Source: an uncultured Flavihumibacter sp.
GTDB lineage: Bacteria; Bacteroidota; Bacteroidia; Chitinophagales; Chitinophagaceae
Length of the DNA stretch: 64,000 nucleotides
Direction of reading: 5' to 3'
Assembly: GCA_902168105.1 (NCBI GenBank)
Contig: CABHOY010000037.1
Span: forward strand, 1-64,000
Positions 1 to 8,657 of this stretch are shown here, in pieces. The notes under the pieces were generated by a model. The model did no database searches. It saw only the letters and a program-made list of their open reading frames with translations, and was not told where the DNA came from. Every line of letters begins with the position of its first letter. Position 1 is the stretch's first letter. Position numbers and translations under genes: made by a program.

Positions 1-72
1 CCCATTCCCCCATTCCCCCATTCCCCGGGTTATCACCCGGGGCTACAAACGTGGGGACTCCTAACGGAGTCC
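1..72. repeat. Octamer repeat followed by two GC-rich hairpins
   Basis: Three copies of CCCATTCC (1-24) run into a perfect 8-bp hairpin, CCCCGGGT-TATC-ACCCGGGG. A short linker follows, then a second perfect 7-bp hairpin, GGACTCC-TAAC-GGAGTCC (55-72). The second stem touches the stop codon of the minus-strand gene that ends at 72, so it could help end that transcript, although no T tract follows. The paired-hairpin layout also resembles dispersed palindromic elements. The left side is cut by the window edge. Confidence 0.6.
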
Positions 73-1385
73 TATTGTGTTTTGTTGATTATGTTATTCT
101 TTGCTGTGCTTTCAGACTTTGGCGCACCATAACTGATCCGCCAGATGCGATTTGTTTTATCGTCGGTAATGAACATAGCGCCTGTATTGGAAACAATGAT
201 GCCTACCGGCCTTCCGCGCACTTCTCCGGATACACTATCCTTTACGAATCCCGTCAGAAAGTCTTCCTGCTCACCTGAAGGTTTACCATCCTTAAAAGGA
301 ACAAATATTACCTTATAACCTGAGAGGGGTTTGCGGTTCCATGAACCATGCTGGGTAATAAATGCCCCATTCCTATATTTATCCGGGAAGCTATTCTTTG
401 TATAAAAGGCTAATCCTAAAGAGGCCGTATGTGCTTTCAACGCATAATCAGGCACGGTTGCCTTTTCTACCATTCCATCAGGTGCAATGGGGACCCTGGG
501 ATCTTTATGCCGCCCGTAGTAACTATAAGGCCATCCGTAGAAAGCACCTTCTTTTACGCTTGTAAGATAATCCGGTACCAGATCATTCCCCAGTTCATCA
601 CGTTCATTCACTACTGTCCAGAGGGTATTGGTTTCAGGCGCCCAGCCCATGCCTACAGGGTTCCTTAACCCGGAGGCATAAATGCGTAAACCACTTCCAT
701 CTGGGTTCATTTCGAGGATATTGGCCTTTGATACTTCGTGCTCCATTCCTTTCTCGCCATGATCATCACCACAACCTACTGCTACATAGAACTTAGTATT
801 GTCCTTATTGGCAATTATATTACGTGTCCAGTGCCTGTTTACCTTCCCTGCATTGAAAGCCGCTATCTTCTCCCCTTTTGTATTAATGGTCGTAGCGCCT
901 GCTGTATAAGGGAAGCGCAGCAAACCATCTGTATTAGCTACATACAGGTAATTCCCTACCAGCAGCATCCCGAACGGTTGATTCAGGTCTTTAAGGAATA
1001 CCGTCCTGATTTCCGGGGTTCCATCATGATCGGCATCTCTCAGCAAGGTGATACGGTTAGCGCTTTTTTTAACGTTATTAGATTTCGTAGCACCAATAAG
1101 GGCCGCACCTATCTTTTTAAAGAACCCATAATGGGAATTGGACTCCGCAACCAACAGGTCGCCATTGGGCAGTTCGTATAGCCAGCGGGGGTTCTGAAAA
1201 CCATCAGCGTAAAGGTTTACTATAAAGCCATCCGGAGGGATTGGCTTTGCCCCGTCATCCCAGCCTTTTACTTTACTGTAATTGGCGTAAGACTTCGTTG
1301 CATGGGGCGGAGGCAGATCTGGTTGCTGTGCATAAAGCGGAAATGAATAACACAACAGTAAAAGCAATGGAAAAAGCTTATTCAT
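72..1385 (-). CDS. Sorbosone/glucose dehydrogenase-like secreted beta-propeller protein
   Basis: A 437-residue protein of the PQQ-type soluble glucose/L-sorbosone dehydrogenase family, probably oxidising a sugar or sugar alcohol in the periplasm. The chosen start, MNKLFPLLLLL, opens a typical signal peptide ending near YAQQ; an upstream non-ATG extension of ten residues is unlikely. Family hallmarks seen are the opening segment PPDGFIVNLYADGFQNPRWL, the blade segments GLRNPVGMGWAP and NERDELGNDLVPDY, and the closing segment GRPVGIIVSNTGAMFITDD, all typical of the six-bladed propeller. No haem or carbohydrate-binding module is attached. It is transcribed alone, with a terminator-like hairpin (1508-1540) separating it from the upstream gene. 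The substrate cannot be told from sequence. Confidence 0.8.
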   Translation of the reverse strand: MNKLFPLLLLLCYSFPLYAQQPDLPPPHATKSYANYSKVKGWDDGAKPIPPDGFIVNLYADGFQNPRWLYELPNGDLLVAESNSHYGFFKKIGAALIGATKSNNVKKSANRITLLRDADHDGTPEIRTVFLKDLNQPFGMLLVGNYLYVANTDGLLRFPYTAGATTINTKGEKIAAFNAGKVNRHWTRNIIANKDNTKFYVAVGCGDDHGEKGMEHEVSKANILEMNPDGSGLRIYASGLRNPVGMGWAPETNTLWTVVNERDELGNDLVPDYLTSVKEGAFYGWPYSYYGRHKDPRVPIAPDGMVEKATVPDYALKAHTASLGLAFYTKNSFPDKYRNGAFITQHGSWNRKPLSGYKVIFVPFKDGKPSGEQEDFLTGFVKDSVSGEVRGRPVGIIVSNTGAMFITDDKTNRIWRISYGAPKSESTAKNNIINKTQ

Positions 1386-1507
1386 AACAGCAGGTTTATA
1401 ACGTATATAGTACAAAAGATGTGCCCCTGCTGCAAAACGGCATATATGCGCTTTTCTATAAATTGACGCCGGCGTTAATATGAACGAAGTTCTTCAGTTA
1501 TAAAAAA

Positions 1508-1540
1508 CAGAACGCTGCAACATTTTGTTACAGCGTTCTG
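1508..1540 (-). terminator. Rho-independent terminator of the SGNH hydrolase gene
   Basis: CAGAACGCTG pairs with CAGCGTTCTG over a 13-nt loop. Read on the minus strand, the stem is followed by a run of six T. It lies about 30 bp beyond the stop codon at 1571. Confidence 0.8.
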
Positions 1541-1570
1541 ACTTACGTATAGTCTTTTATGTGAAGGTCG

Positions 1571-2233
1571 TTACTTCTGTATCAGATGCGGCCTGACAGC
1601 TTTCTGCCAGATAGCATATCCGTCTCCATTCATGTGCAGCATATCTTCCACAAACAGTTCTTTCCTCGGGTTACCGTTCCTGTCGAGCATGAGATTAAAT
1701 ATATCTACAAAGGCGATCTTCCGTTGCTTTGCAATGAAGTCTTTGATCATGCTATTGGCTTGTTTGGCTGTTGACAGGAACTGTATCCTGCTCGGGCTCG
1801 GTTTTATTGAAATGTATACAATGGAGATATCCGGCAGTTTATTTCTGATCGTTTTGTAGAGGTTTTTGAACCTGTTAAAGACGGTATCTGCAGTTACTCC
1901 TTTCTCTACCAGGTCGTTCTCACCAACATAGAGCACGATCTGGCGCGGATGATAAGGGAAAATGATCTTATCTGCATAATAGATGATATCATTCGTTACA
2001 GTTCCCCCTACGCCCCTGTTCATCACTACATAACTACTGAACGTGCGTTCAAGATCATCCCATTTCCGGATAGAAGAGCTTCCGGTAAACAGGATAGGAT
2101 TTGCCGGAGGCGCATACATTTTGTCCCACTTCAGGATAGTGCTGATATCTTCCTGGTATCTCTGTGCGCGGACAGTTGTAATGCAAACGATCAATGACAA
2201 TGTAAAAAGACAAAATAGTTTTTTCATAAACAT
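1571..2233 (-). CDS. Secreted SGNH/GDSL-family hydrolase
   Basis: A 220-residue exported esterase or acylhydrolase. A signal peptide (residues 1-23) ends at VRAQ. All four SGNH blocks are visible: GSSSIRKW with the nucleophile serine near residue 53, NRGVGG in block II, VGENDL in block III (the G-x-N-D motif), and DMLHMNGDGY with the Asp197/His200 pair in block V. The length fits single-domain SGNH proteins. An ATG at 2227 (MKKLF) is an equally good start. Members remove acetyl or other acyl groups from polysaccharides or lipids. The neighbours give no clear substrate, and the gene seems monocistronic with its own terminator. Confidence 0.85.
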   Translation of the reverse strand: MFMKKLFCLFTLSLIVCITTVRAQRYQEDISTILKWDKMYAPPANPILFTGSSSIRKWDDLERTFSSYVVMNRGVGGTVTNDIIYYADKIIFPYHPRQIVLYVGENDLVEKGVTADTVFNRFKNLYKTIRNKLPDISIVYISIKPSPSRIQFLSTAKQANSMIKDFIAKQRKIAFVDIFNLMLDRNGNPRKELFVEDMLHMNGDGYAIWQKAVRPHLIQK

Positions 2234-2251
2234 GGTATGCTGATTAAGTAA

Positions 2252-2764
2252 TTACCTGATAGCGCGAAAGGTAAGGCTCATTCTTCCGTTGTCTGTATCT
2301 GACGCGGGAATAGCATGCAGCCATTCGTCCTGTACTTCCTGGCTCATATAGATCATGGAACCGGCAGGCAGTTGAAAATCGACCTTTTCCGATGGTTCGT
2401 TGATGTTTTTAAACCGGAGCGTTCTTGTTTCTCCTACGGAAAGGATAGCGATGCCGGTACCTGGTTCAAGAATGTCTGTCTGATCTGCATGGAATCCCAT
2501 CTTAGATCTTCCGTCAAGATAGTAGTTTATCAGACAGTTATTGGGAGTAAAGCCAAGCGTCGTATTTATCCGGGCAATAACAGCTTCCAATTCCGGCGTG
2601 AATGCCTGAAAAGGATAGCTCATCTGTGAATAGTTATAAGCTACACCGAAACTGGCCGTTTTACGAGCATGCATTCTTTCGTCCCATAAGACATTATCTC
2701 TCAGTGTACTAAACAACTTCTCCGGATCCTGTATAAAAGCTAATAAAAAGTTAACGCCATTCAT
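2252..2764 (-). CDS. AlkB-like 2-oxoglutarate/Fe(II) dioxygenase
   Basis: A 170-residue cytosolic protein of the AlkB family, which repairs N-alkylated bases by oxidative demethylation. The iron ligands can be read as the HxD motif in GFHADQTD plus the histidine in EWLHAIP. The C-terminal GRMSLTFR supplies the arginines that hold 2-oxoglutarate and shape the active site. The start is the ATG at 2764; a TTG three codons upstream also opens the frame but is less likely. An AlkC-like glycosylase lies about 5 kb to the right, so two alkylation-repair functions sit near each other without forming an operon. It could act on RNA rather than DNA. Confidence 0.85.
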   Translation of the reverse strand: MNGVNFLLAFIQDPEKLFSTLRDNVLWDERMHARKTASFGVAYNYSQMSYPFQAFTPELEAVIARINTTLGFTPNNCLINYYLDGRSKMGFHADQTDILEPGTGIAILSVGETRTLRFKNINEPSEKVDFQLPAGSMIYMSQEVQDEWLHAIPASDTDNGRMSLTFRAIR

Positions 2765-2899
2765 ATGCGGCAAAAATAGAAAATCTCTTTAATTGAACGC
2801 TATATCAATAGTCCATTGATTAATCTAGATTAACATTCTTGTAGTGCGGATTGACTATCTTTACATACCAGATTTACAACACCAGGAAATAAGTTTACA

Positions 2900-4240
2900 A
2901 TGGAAAGCTCAGAAACAAAAGCACAAGCAATTAAAGTAGTGATCATTGGCGGTGGATTTGCAGGCATTAATCTGGCCCAGCGGCTACAACACGACAAGCG
3001 TTATCACATCACACTGGTAGATAAAAACAACTATAATTTCTTCCCGCCACTCATCTATCAGCTGGCAACGGGATTTCTGGAAACTTCAAGCATCTGTTAT
3101 CCATTCCGCAAACTATTCAGGAACAGGCCCAACCTCCGCTTCCATATGGGAGAATTCCAGCGGGTTGATGCGGCGACACATACTGTTTACCTGCACAACG
3201 GTGAATTACAGTATGATTACCTCGTCTTTGCCACAGGTACAGAAACAAACTATTTCGGCAACGAAAACATAAAGCGGAATGCCATCCCGATGAAAAACGT
3301 GAATGATGCATTGGAGATGCGGAATACGCTCTTAAAAAGGCTGGAAATTGCGTGTATCACGGAAGACCCGGCTGAGCGGAAAAAGCTGACCACTATCGTG
3401 ATCGCAGGCGGCGGCCCTACAGGGGTGGAAGTATCGGGAATGCTGGCGGAGCTACGCCAGTTTGTAGTCAGGAAGGACTATCCTGAACTGCACGGTCATG
3501 GTGGCGAGATCTACCTGGTGAACGGAGGCGAGGCCCTGCTTGAACCCATGAGTAAGAAATCGCAACGGCATACTTATAACGCCTTACGCAAGCTGGGCGT
3601 AAAGATCAAGCTAAAAACGAGAGTAAAGGACTTTGTGGACGACCAGGTCATTCTGAACAACGGCGACACTATTCAGACCAAAACCCTGATCTGGGCCGCA
3701 GGGGTAACTGCGCAGATCATGGAAGGTATTCCTGTAGCCAGTACCGGGGCCGGCCGTAGAATGATGACAGATGCCTATAACAGGGTGATCGGGGTGGACG
3801 ATATTTATGCCATCGGCGATACATGTATCCAGACGACGGACAAAAATTTCCCGGACGGACATCCCCAGCTGGCGCAGGTGGCCCTGCAACAGGGTAAACA
3901 TCTGGCTAAGAACTTATCTGCCATGGCAGATAATAAACCGCTGAAACCGTTCAGTTATGTAGATAAGGGCAGTATGGCGATCATCGGACGTAATAATGCT
4001 GTAGCCGACATCCCCAAGCCAAATCTGCACGTAAATGGCTTTATGGCCTGGGCAATGTGGCTGTTCATACACGTCATGGCGCTCATCAACTACCGCAACA
4101 AGCTGAAAACCATGTACAACTGGACTGTGGCTTACTTTACCAGGGACCAAGCGCTGCGCATGATCATCAAACCGCTGCCTAAACAGTCTGAAGCGCCTAA
4201 ACCGGTCGAAATGCCGGCAATGGCTAAATCTTCAGTCTGA
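2900..4240 (+). CDS. ndh: Type II NADH dehydrogenase (NDH-2)
   Basis: A 446-residue single-subunit NADH:quinone oxidoreductase that passes electrons from NADH to quinone without pumping protons. The FAD-binding GGGFAG lies at residues 17-22 and the NADH-binding GGGPTGVEVSG at about 170-180. The second FAD motif is AIGDT near residue 306. A hydrophobic C-terminal stretch (AWAMWLFIHVMALIN) fits the membrane-anchoring end of the family. Its 3' end overlaps the convergent DUF5009 gene by 17 bp. Single gene. Confidence 0.88.
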   Translation: MESSETKAQAIKVVIIGGGFAGINLAQRLQHDKRYHITLVDKNNYNFFPPLIYQLATGFLETSSICYPFRKLFRNRPNLRFHMGEFQRVDAATHTVYLHNGELQYDYLVFATGTETNYFGNENIKRNAIPMKNVNDALEMRNTLLKRLEIACITEDPAERKKLTTIVIAGGGPTGVEVSGMLAELRQFVVRKDYPELHGHGGEIYLVNGGEALLEPMSKKSQRHTYNALRKLGVKIKLKTRVKDFVDDQVILNNGDTIQTKTLIWAAGVTAQIMEGIPVASTGAGRRMMTDAYNRVIGVDDIYAIGDTCIQTTDKNFPDGHPQLAQVALQQGKHLAKNLSAMADNKPLKPFSYVDKGSMAIIGRNNAVADIPKPNLHVNGFMAWAMWLFIHVMALINYRNKLKTMYNWTVAYFTRDQALRMIIKPLPKQSEAPKPVEMPAMAKSSV

Positions 4241-5396
4241 TCCGTTTCTTTTCCATCCAGCCCACCAATAAGATCACCAGGAAGGAAATGGCAATAGAAC
4301 GAAGTAACCCACCTGTGCCTTCACTGAGCGCAGCGGGATATTTCACCCCGGCCAGCATCATTAAGGAGTATAGCAGGTACGGGATCAGGTAACAGGTCAA
4401 TGTACTGGTACCTGCCGGACGGATCAGCTTAAACCAGTTCATCTTTCCCTTAACATCTACCAGCCAGATCATGGCTGTAAATACCAGTATGCTGATGCCG
4501 GTACAGATCATTACCCATGCAGGCGTAGCCCTGATCTTGGAAATACCGGCGGTATGTGGTCGTAATATAAAAGCGGCTACTATAGCCAGCACTCCCAGAC
4601 CGATAAATATGGTCCAGAGAGACCCCAGTTTCCTTTTTTTATCCAGTAACGTGTACAATGACGAGACGACTGCACCTGCCATGATCAGGGAAGCGGAAGA
4701 GGCGTCATTTATAACCGGAATACTGACCTGTAATAATCCCGCGTGGGTCAAAATGTTTATCAGCAGGAAAAGGCCTAAAATGGCCGTTATAGCCCCAAAG
4801 TTACCTTTCACTATTAAATACAGGGTAGCACATACCAGGTATGCCCAACCGATGATACCCAGGATCCCCCACCAGGAAGGTTCCATCCAGTGAGGCGCAT
4901 CTGCGGCACCACCTTTATACAAAGCGGCCATAGCGGCCAGCAGGAGGATACCTGCACCTGTCAGTCCGTAGCGTTTCCGTTTGTCCATATCGGCAGGATA
5001 GTCCAGCCATACCAGGAAAAAGCCAATGGTGATCAGCAGTTCCCATAGCGGGTAAGGCAATATTGCCGCCTGGCTGTAATTTTCCAGGTTGACGTGAAAA
5101 AAGCCCATGACTATCAGGGCCAGTGAGCGGACCAGGATGTGCATGGCGGTACTGAGGAAAGGTTTCTGCTGGCTGATACGTTTTCCGATGGCGAAAGGGA
5201 TAGAGAGGCCGACTATAAAGAGGAAGGCCGGAAAGACCGTGTCGGCGAAACCCAGACCGTCTTCCTGGGCCTGTACATGCCCGATCCAGGCAGGGATATT
5301 TTTCACACCGCTGACATCATTCACAAAGATCATGGTCAGCATGGTAAGGGCGCGGAAGGCATCGATCGATAAAAGGCGTTGTGATGGTTTAAGCAT
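4224..5396 (-). CDS. DUF5009 / HGSNAT-like multi-pass membrane protein
   Basis: A 390-residue integral membrane protein with about ten hydrophobic helices, starting MLKPSQRLLSIDAFRALTM. The opening R-x-x-S-I-D-A-F-R-A motif is typical of the acyltransferase family related to lysosomal heparan-alpha-glucosaminide N-acetyltransferase (COG4299/NagX). These are thought to acetylate sugars across the membrane, but bacterial members are poorly characterised. The ATG at 5396 lies one base after the trehalase stop codon, so translation is probably coupled to the trehalase and the two share a transcript. The link suggests a sugar-related role, which is inference. The 3' end overlaps ndh. Confidence 0.8.
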   Translation of the reverse strand: MLKPSQRLLSIDAFRALTMLTMIFVNDVSGVKNIPAWIGHVQAQEDGLGFADTVFPAFLFIVGLSIPFAIGKRISQQKPFLSTAMHILVRSLALIVMGFFHVNLENYSQAAILPYPLWELLITIGFFLVWLDYPADMDKRKRYGLTGAGILLLAAMAALYKGGAADAPHWMEPSWWGILGIIGWAYLVCATLYLIVKGNFGAITAILGLFLLINILTHAGLLQVSIPVINDASSASLIMAGAVVSSLYTLLDKKRKLGSLWTIFIGLGVLAIVAAFILRPHTAGISKIRATPAWVMICTGISILVFTAMIWLVDVKGKMNWFKLIRPAGTSTLTCYLIPYLLYSLMMLAGVKYPAALSEGTGGLLRSIAISFLVILLVGWMEKKRIRLKI

Positions 5397-5397
5397 G

Positions 5398-7014
5398 TTA
5401 TAAGGTATCAATATTTTTTGCATTATTCAATATGCCTTCCTGTTGCATGTGTAATATTTTCAACAGAACACCGTTTGTCCATCCAAACCCGTCCTGGTTG
5501 GGATATTCGCCTCCGCCACCGGGCAGCGAGGTGTCCTTAACGTTATACTTCTCCAGCAGTTTGCCGGTTTGTTTAAATACGCGGATATTCTGATGTGCCC
5601 AGCGGCCGGCAATGTCTGATGCAAGGGAATCATTATCATAGGTTAGCAGGCCTGAAATAGCCATCCAGTGGAGTGGCGCCCAACCATTCGGCGCATCCCA
5701 CTGTTCCCCGGTTTCGATGGGAGTAGATACCAGTCCGCCGGGATACAGGAACTGTTGTTTTAATACCCGTGCTACACTATCCGCCTGTCCTTTGCGGGCC
5801 ATTCCAAAAAATAAGGGGTATGTCCCTCCCAGGCTCAATACGGGTGTACGGGCGTCTTTTTTAAAGTCATAGTCCCGGAAAAAGCCCGTCTTTGCATCCC
5901 AGCAATACCGCTGGATGGCGTCTCTGCGGAGGGCGGCGGCAGCTTCATATTGCAGCACTTTGGGGGTATTGCCTTTCATGCGGTAGGCGTCGCTCAATGT
6001 CATTTCCAGGTTATATAACAGGCAGTTGAGATCTACAGGGACGATGTCTGTGATGTGGATGGAGCCCAGTGTCTTACCATCTGCCAACCAGCGGGCGCTG
6101 AAGTCCCAGCCAGACTCGGCGCAGGTACGCAGCTCCTGGTAAACCTGCTCTACGGGCTGACGGCCGGACGTTTTGGCTGTATTGATATCTTCGGTCCATG
6201 CCTCTTCCCTGGGCCAGTGCCCCCTGTCATAGTAGCGATTAAGGGTGGCGCCATCGGGCAGGATGACCAGGTGCTCACCTGTTTTACCATCCGCAGTTTT
6301 TTTCATCCAGAAATGGTATTCCTTTTCCAGGGCGTCGAGGTAGGTGGTCAGCAGCTCCTGTTTACGATCTTCTTTAGCGGAGATCAGCAATTGGAGCATC
6401 AGGGCGAAGTAAGGCGGTTGTGACCGTGTCAGATAATAGGTGCGGTTGCCGTTAGGGATAAAGCCATAGGTACGGATCAGGAAGGCGAAGTTCTTTATCA
6501 TACTTTCTACAAGATCGGTACGGCCACTTTCTTTCAGTCCCAACATCGTGAAATAGCTGTCCCAGTAATATACCTCACGGAAACGCCCCCCCGGTACGAC
6601 ATAAGCGCCCGGCAAACTGATAAGGGAACCCCATGTACCGGCGCTGTCAGGTTCGCGTTTCAGGACGGTCCAGAGCGATTCAATATGGGCGATAACATCC
6701 TGCATGGTATCAGTATGGTATTGCCGAATTGTACCGACAGGCACATTGAAATACTTCTGTACAAAGGAGGTCAGGCTAAACCCTTCATCGCCCTGTTCCT
6801 TAGCATAATACCGGAGCACCTTTTCGGGAGCGTCTTTTGGAGAACAGTCTGCGAAAGTTTTGCTGTCCGGGAATACGTGGGCAGATTGGACAGCTTCAAA
6901 TAATCCGGGGAATTCCTGCCGGGGAGATCGTTCTTTGATTTGGGGTGGCTGCTGTTGTTTACAGGCAACACCACATGCCATTGCACTGGCAATGAACAAG
7001 AGTTTTCCATTCAT
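5398..7014 (-). CDS. treA: Trehalase, GH37, predicted lipoprotein
   Basis: A 538-residue alpha,alpha-trehalase that splits trehalose into two glucoses. Both family signatures are present: PGGRFREVYYWDSY at 141-154 and QWDAPNGWAP at 438-447. The catalytic acid Asp is in SGWDFSARW (Asp304) and the base Glu in GGGGEYPNQDGFGWTNG (Glu503). The N-terminus (MNGKLLFIASAMACGVACKQ) is a lipoprotein signal with Cys14 or Cys18 as the lipidated residue, so the enzyme is probably anchored in the periplasm or outer membrane. It is followed one base later by the DUF5009 gene. Confidence 0.92.
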   Translation of the reverse strand: MNGKLLFIASAMACGVACKQQQPPQIKERSPRQEFPGLFEAVQSAHVFPDSKTFADCSPKDAPEKVLRYYAKEQGDEGFSLTSFVQKYFNVPVGTIRQYHTDTMQDVIAHIESLWTVLKREPDSAGTWGSLISLPGAYVVPGGRFREVYYWDSYFTMLGLKESGRTDLVESMIKNFAFLIRTYGFIPNGNRTYYLTRSQPPYFALMLQLLISAKEDRKQELLTTYLDALEKEYHFWMKKTADGKTGEHLVILPDGATLNRYYDRGHWPREEAWTEDINTAKTSGRQPVEQVYQELRTCAESGWDFSARWLADGKTLGSIHITDIVPVDLNCLLYNLEMTLSDAYRMKGNTPKVLQYEAAAALRRDAIQRYCWDAKTGFFRDYDFKKDARTPVLSLGGTYPLFFGMARKGQADSVARVLKQQFLYPGGLVSTPIETGEQWDAPNGWAPLHWMAISGLLTYDNDSLASDIAGRWAHQNIRVFKQTGKLLEKYNVKDTSLPGGGGEYPNQDGFGWTNGVLLKILHMQQEGILNNAKNIDTL

Positions 7015-7051
7015 ACGTTACGTGGTTTCTATAATTATACGCGCTCTCTGC

Positions 7052-7321
7052 TTACCGGTTAATGCGGTTCAGCAGGATGGCGAAAGATCGCATATGTACG
7101 CGGGTTGCGTTGACATCACTTTCCGATCCCTCCAACAATTGCCTGGTGTCTTCCATCTGGCTTAGCAACACAGGTGATATAAAAGTATATTTTTTCACGA
7201 TGTTGATGGCTTCATCTACCTGAGGCATTGCATAGCTGTTTATCCTAAAGGTGTAAGGCGGGTCAAGGAAATAGGATTTGATCTCTGCAAGACGAATGAT
7301 ATCCTGATTACTTATTTTCAT
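7052..7321 (-). CDS. Small conserved-looking hypothetical protein
   Basis: An 89-residue acidic, mostly helical soluble protein with no signal peptide, membrane segment or motif I recognise. The start MKISNQDIIRL is chosen because a purine-rich AGGGG lies just before it, while the upstream non-ATG extension (MHFVFVRKGVI) looks like leader. A perfect -7 box (TAACTTTG read on the minus strand, 7352-7359) lies about 30 bp upstream, which supports a real transcript. It is 37 bp from the start of the trehalase gene and could be in its transcription unit. Function unknown. Confidence 0.6.
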   Translation of the reverse strand: MKISNQDIIRLAEIKSYFLDPPYTFRINSYAMPQVDEAINIVKKYTFISPVLLSQMEDTRQLLEGSESDVNATRVHMRSFAILLNRINR

Positions 7322-7419
7322 AATTACCCCTTTTCTGACAAAAACAAAATGCAAAGTTACGCTATTACCGGGGGATACGGATAAATTAATCTCTATACAG
7401 CCTTAACCGGGACAATCCT

Positions 7420-7427
7420 TACTTTTG
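7420..7427 (+). promoter_or_regulatory. Bacteroidota -7 box of the alkC-like gene
   Basis: TACTTTTG matches TAnnTTTG exactly and lies 23 bp before the ATG at 7451, which gives a leader of about 17 nt. No clear -33 TTTG is present at the right spacing. Confidence 0.5.
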
Positions 7428-7450
7428 CAACTCCTGTAAAATACCTTACT

Positions 7451-8548
7451 ATGAGCAGTTTGCTGAAAGACATTTACTCCCCGGCTTTTTACAACAGTTT
7501 GTCCGACGTACTTACACAAACGGTACCGGCCTTCAATAAACAAAGGTTTATCAAAAAGATCTACCAGGAAGGATTTGAAGACAAAGAACTGAAGGAGCGG
7601 ATGAAACATACTACTGAGGTATTACACGAATTCCTGCCGGCTGATTATGAGCAGGCCATTCCACTGATCGAAAAGACCATTAACGCCCTCAGAAAAGCCG
7701 GATACGGGGAAGCGCTGGAGTTCATCTTTTTCCCGGACTACCTGGCCACCTATGGACTAGAACACTATGAGACGTCGGTAAAAGCGCTGGAATTTGTAAC
7801 ACAGTTCATTACCTGTGAATTTGCCATACGTCCTTTTATCCTGAAATATGGCGACAGGATGTTGCAGCAGATGCTGGCCTGGTCTTTACATAAAAGTGAA
7901 AAAGTACGACGGCTTGCCAGTGAAGGCAGCAGGCCCCGTCTTCCCTGGGCCATGGCCATCCCTTTTCTGAAAAAAGACCCCTCTCCTATACTTCCGATCC
8001 TGGAAAACCTGAAACAGGACCCTTCTGAATCGGTAAGGCGCAGTGTGGCGAATAACCTGAACGACATCGCCAAAGACAATCCCGCTATTGTTATAGCCAT
8101 TGCAGCAAAATGGAAAGGGATCAGTAAAGAAACGGATGCGATCATCAAACACGGCGCCCGCACCTTATTGAAACAGGGCGATAAAGACATGCTGCAACAT
8201 TACGGACTGGATAGCACGCATATCGCCTTCAGCGATTTCAGGATACTGACGCCCAAAGTAAAGACGGGCGACAACCTGGAGTTCTCATTTGCTATCAGGA
8301 ATAAAGATGCGCAACCGCAGACTATCAGGCTGGAGTACGGAGTACACTATCTGAAGCAGAATGGCACCTTATCAAAAAAAGTATTTAAGATCAGCGAGAA
8401 GATATATGCTCCCGGCGAACAGGGGGAGATCCTCAGGAAACAGTCCTTCCGCCTCATTACTACAAGGGTATTTTACCCAGGTAAGCACCAGCTATCGATC
8501 ATTATCAATGGAGAGGAATATCCCGCCAAAGCCTTCGAACTGATATAG
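7451..8548 (+). CDS. AlkC-type DNA alkylation repair glycosylase
   Basis: A 365-residue protein of the AlkC/AlkD HEAT-repeat superfamily, which removes positively charged alkylated bases without flipping them out. Residues 1 to about 255 are helical repeats, including PWAMAIPFLKKDPSPILPIL and ESVRRSVANNLNDIAKDNP, the latter being the usual DNA-contacting helix pair. Residues from about 258 to the end (DFRILTPKVKTGDNLEFSF to the C-terminus) form a beta-rich Ig-like domain. That tail is the known feature separating AlkC from the shorter AlkD and is why AlkC is preferred here. Single gene, cytosolic. Confidence 0.82.
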   Translation: MSSLLKDIYSPAFYNSLSDVLTQTVPAFNKQRFIKKIYQEGFEDKELKERMKHTTEVLHEFLPADYEQAIPLIEKTINALRKAGYGEALEFIFFPDYLATYGLEHYETSVKALEFVTQFITCEFAIRPFILKYGDRMLQQMLAWSLHKSEKVRRLASEGSRPRLPWAMAIPFLKKDPSPILPILENLKQDPSESVRRSVANNLNDIAKDNPAIVIAIAAKWKGISKETDAIIKHGARTLLKQGDKDMLQHYGLDSTHIAFSDFRILTPKVKTGDNLEFSFAIRNKDAQPQTIRLEYGVHYLKQNGTLSKKVFKISEKIYAPGEQGEILRKQSFRLITTRVFYPGKHQLSIIINGEEYPAKAFELI

Positions 8549-8657
8549 GACTATATAGCGGTCTATTTGTCTCAATTCCCCCCCTAAATTGGCAATAATG
8601 CCCAGCAGTTTATTGTACGCATAATTGGACATTTGTAGTACACTAAACCTCAAAGAC

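Noticed and set aside
51..278. 75-codon frame on the plus strand at the left edge
   Set aside because: It lies opposite the sorbosone-dehydrogenase gene and starts in the hairpin element; no family pattern.
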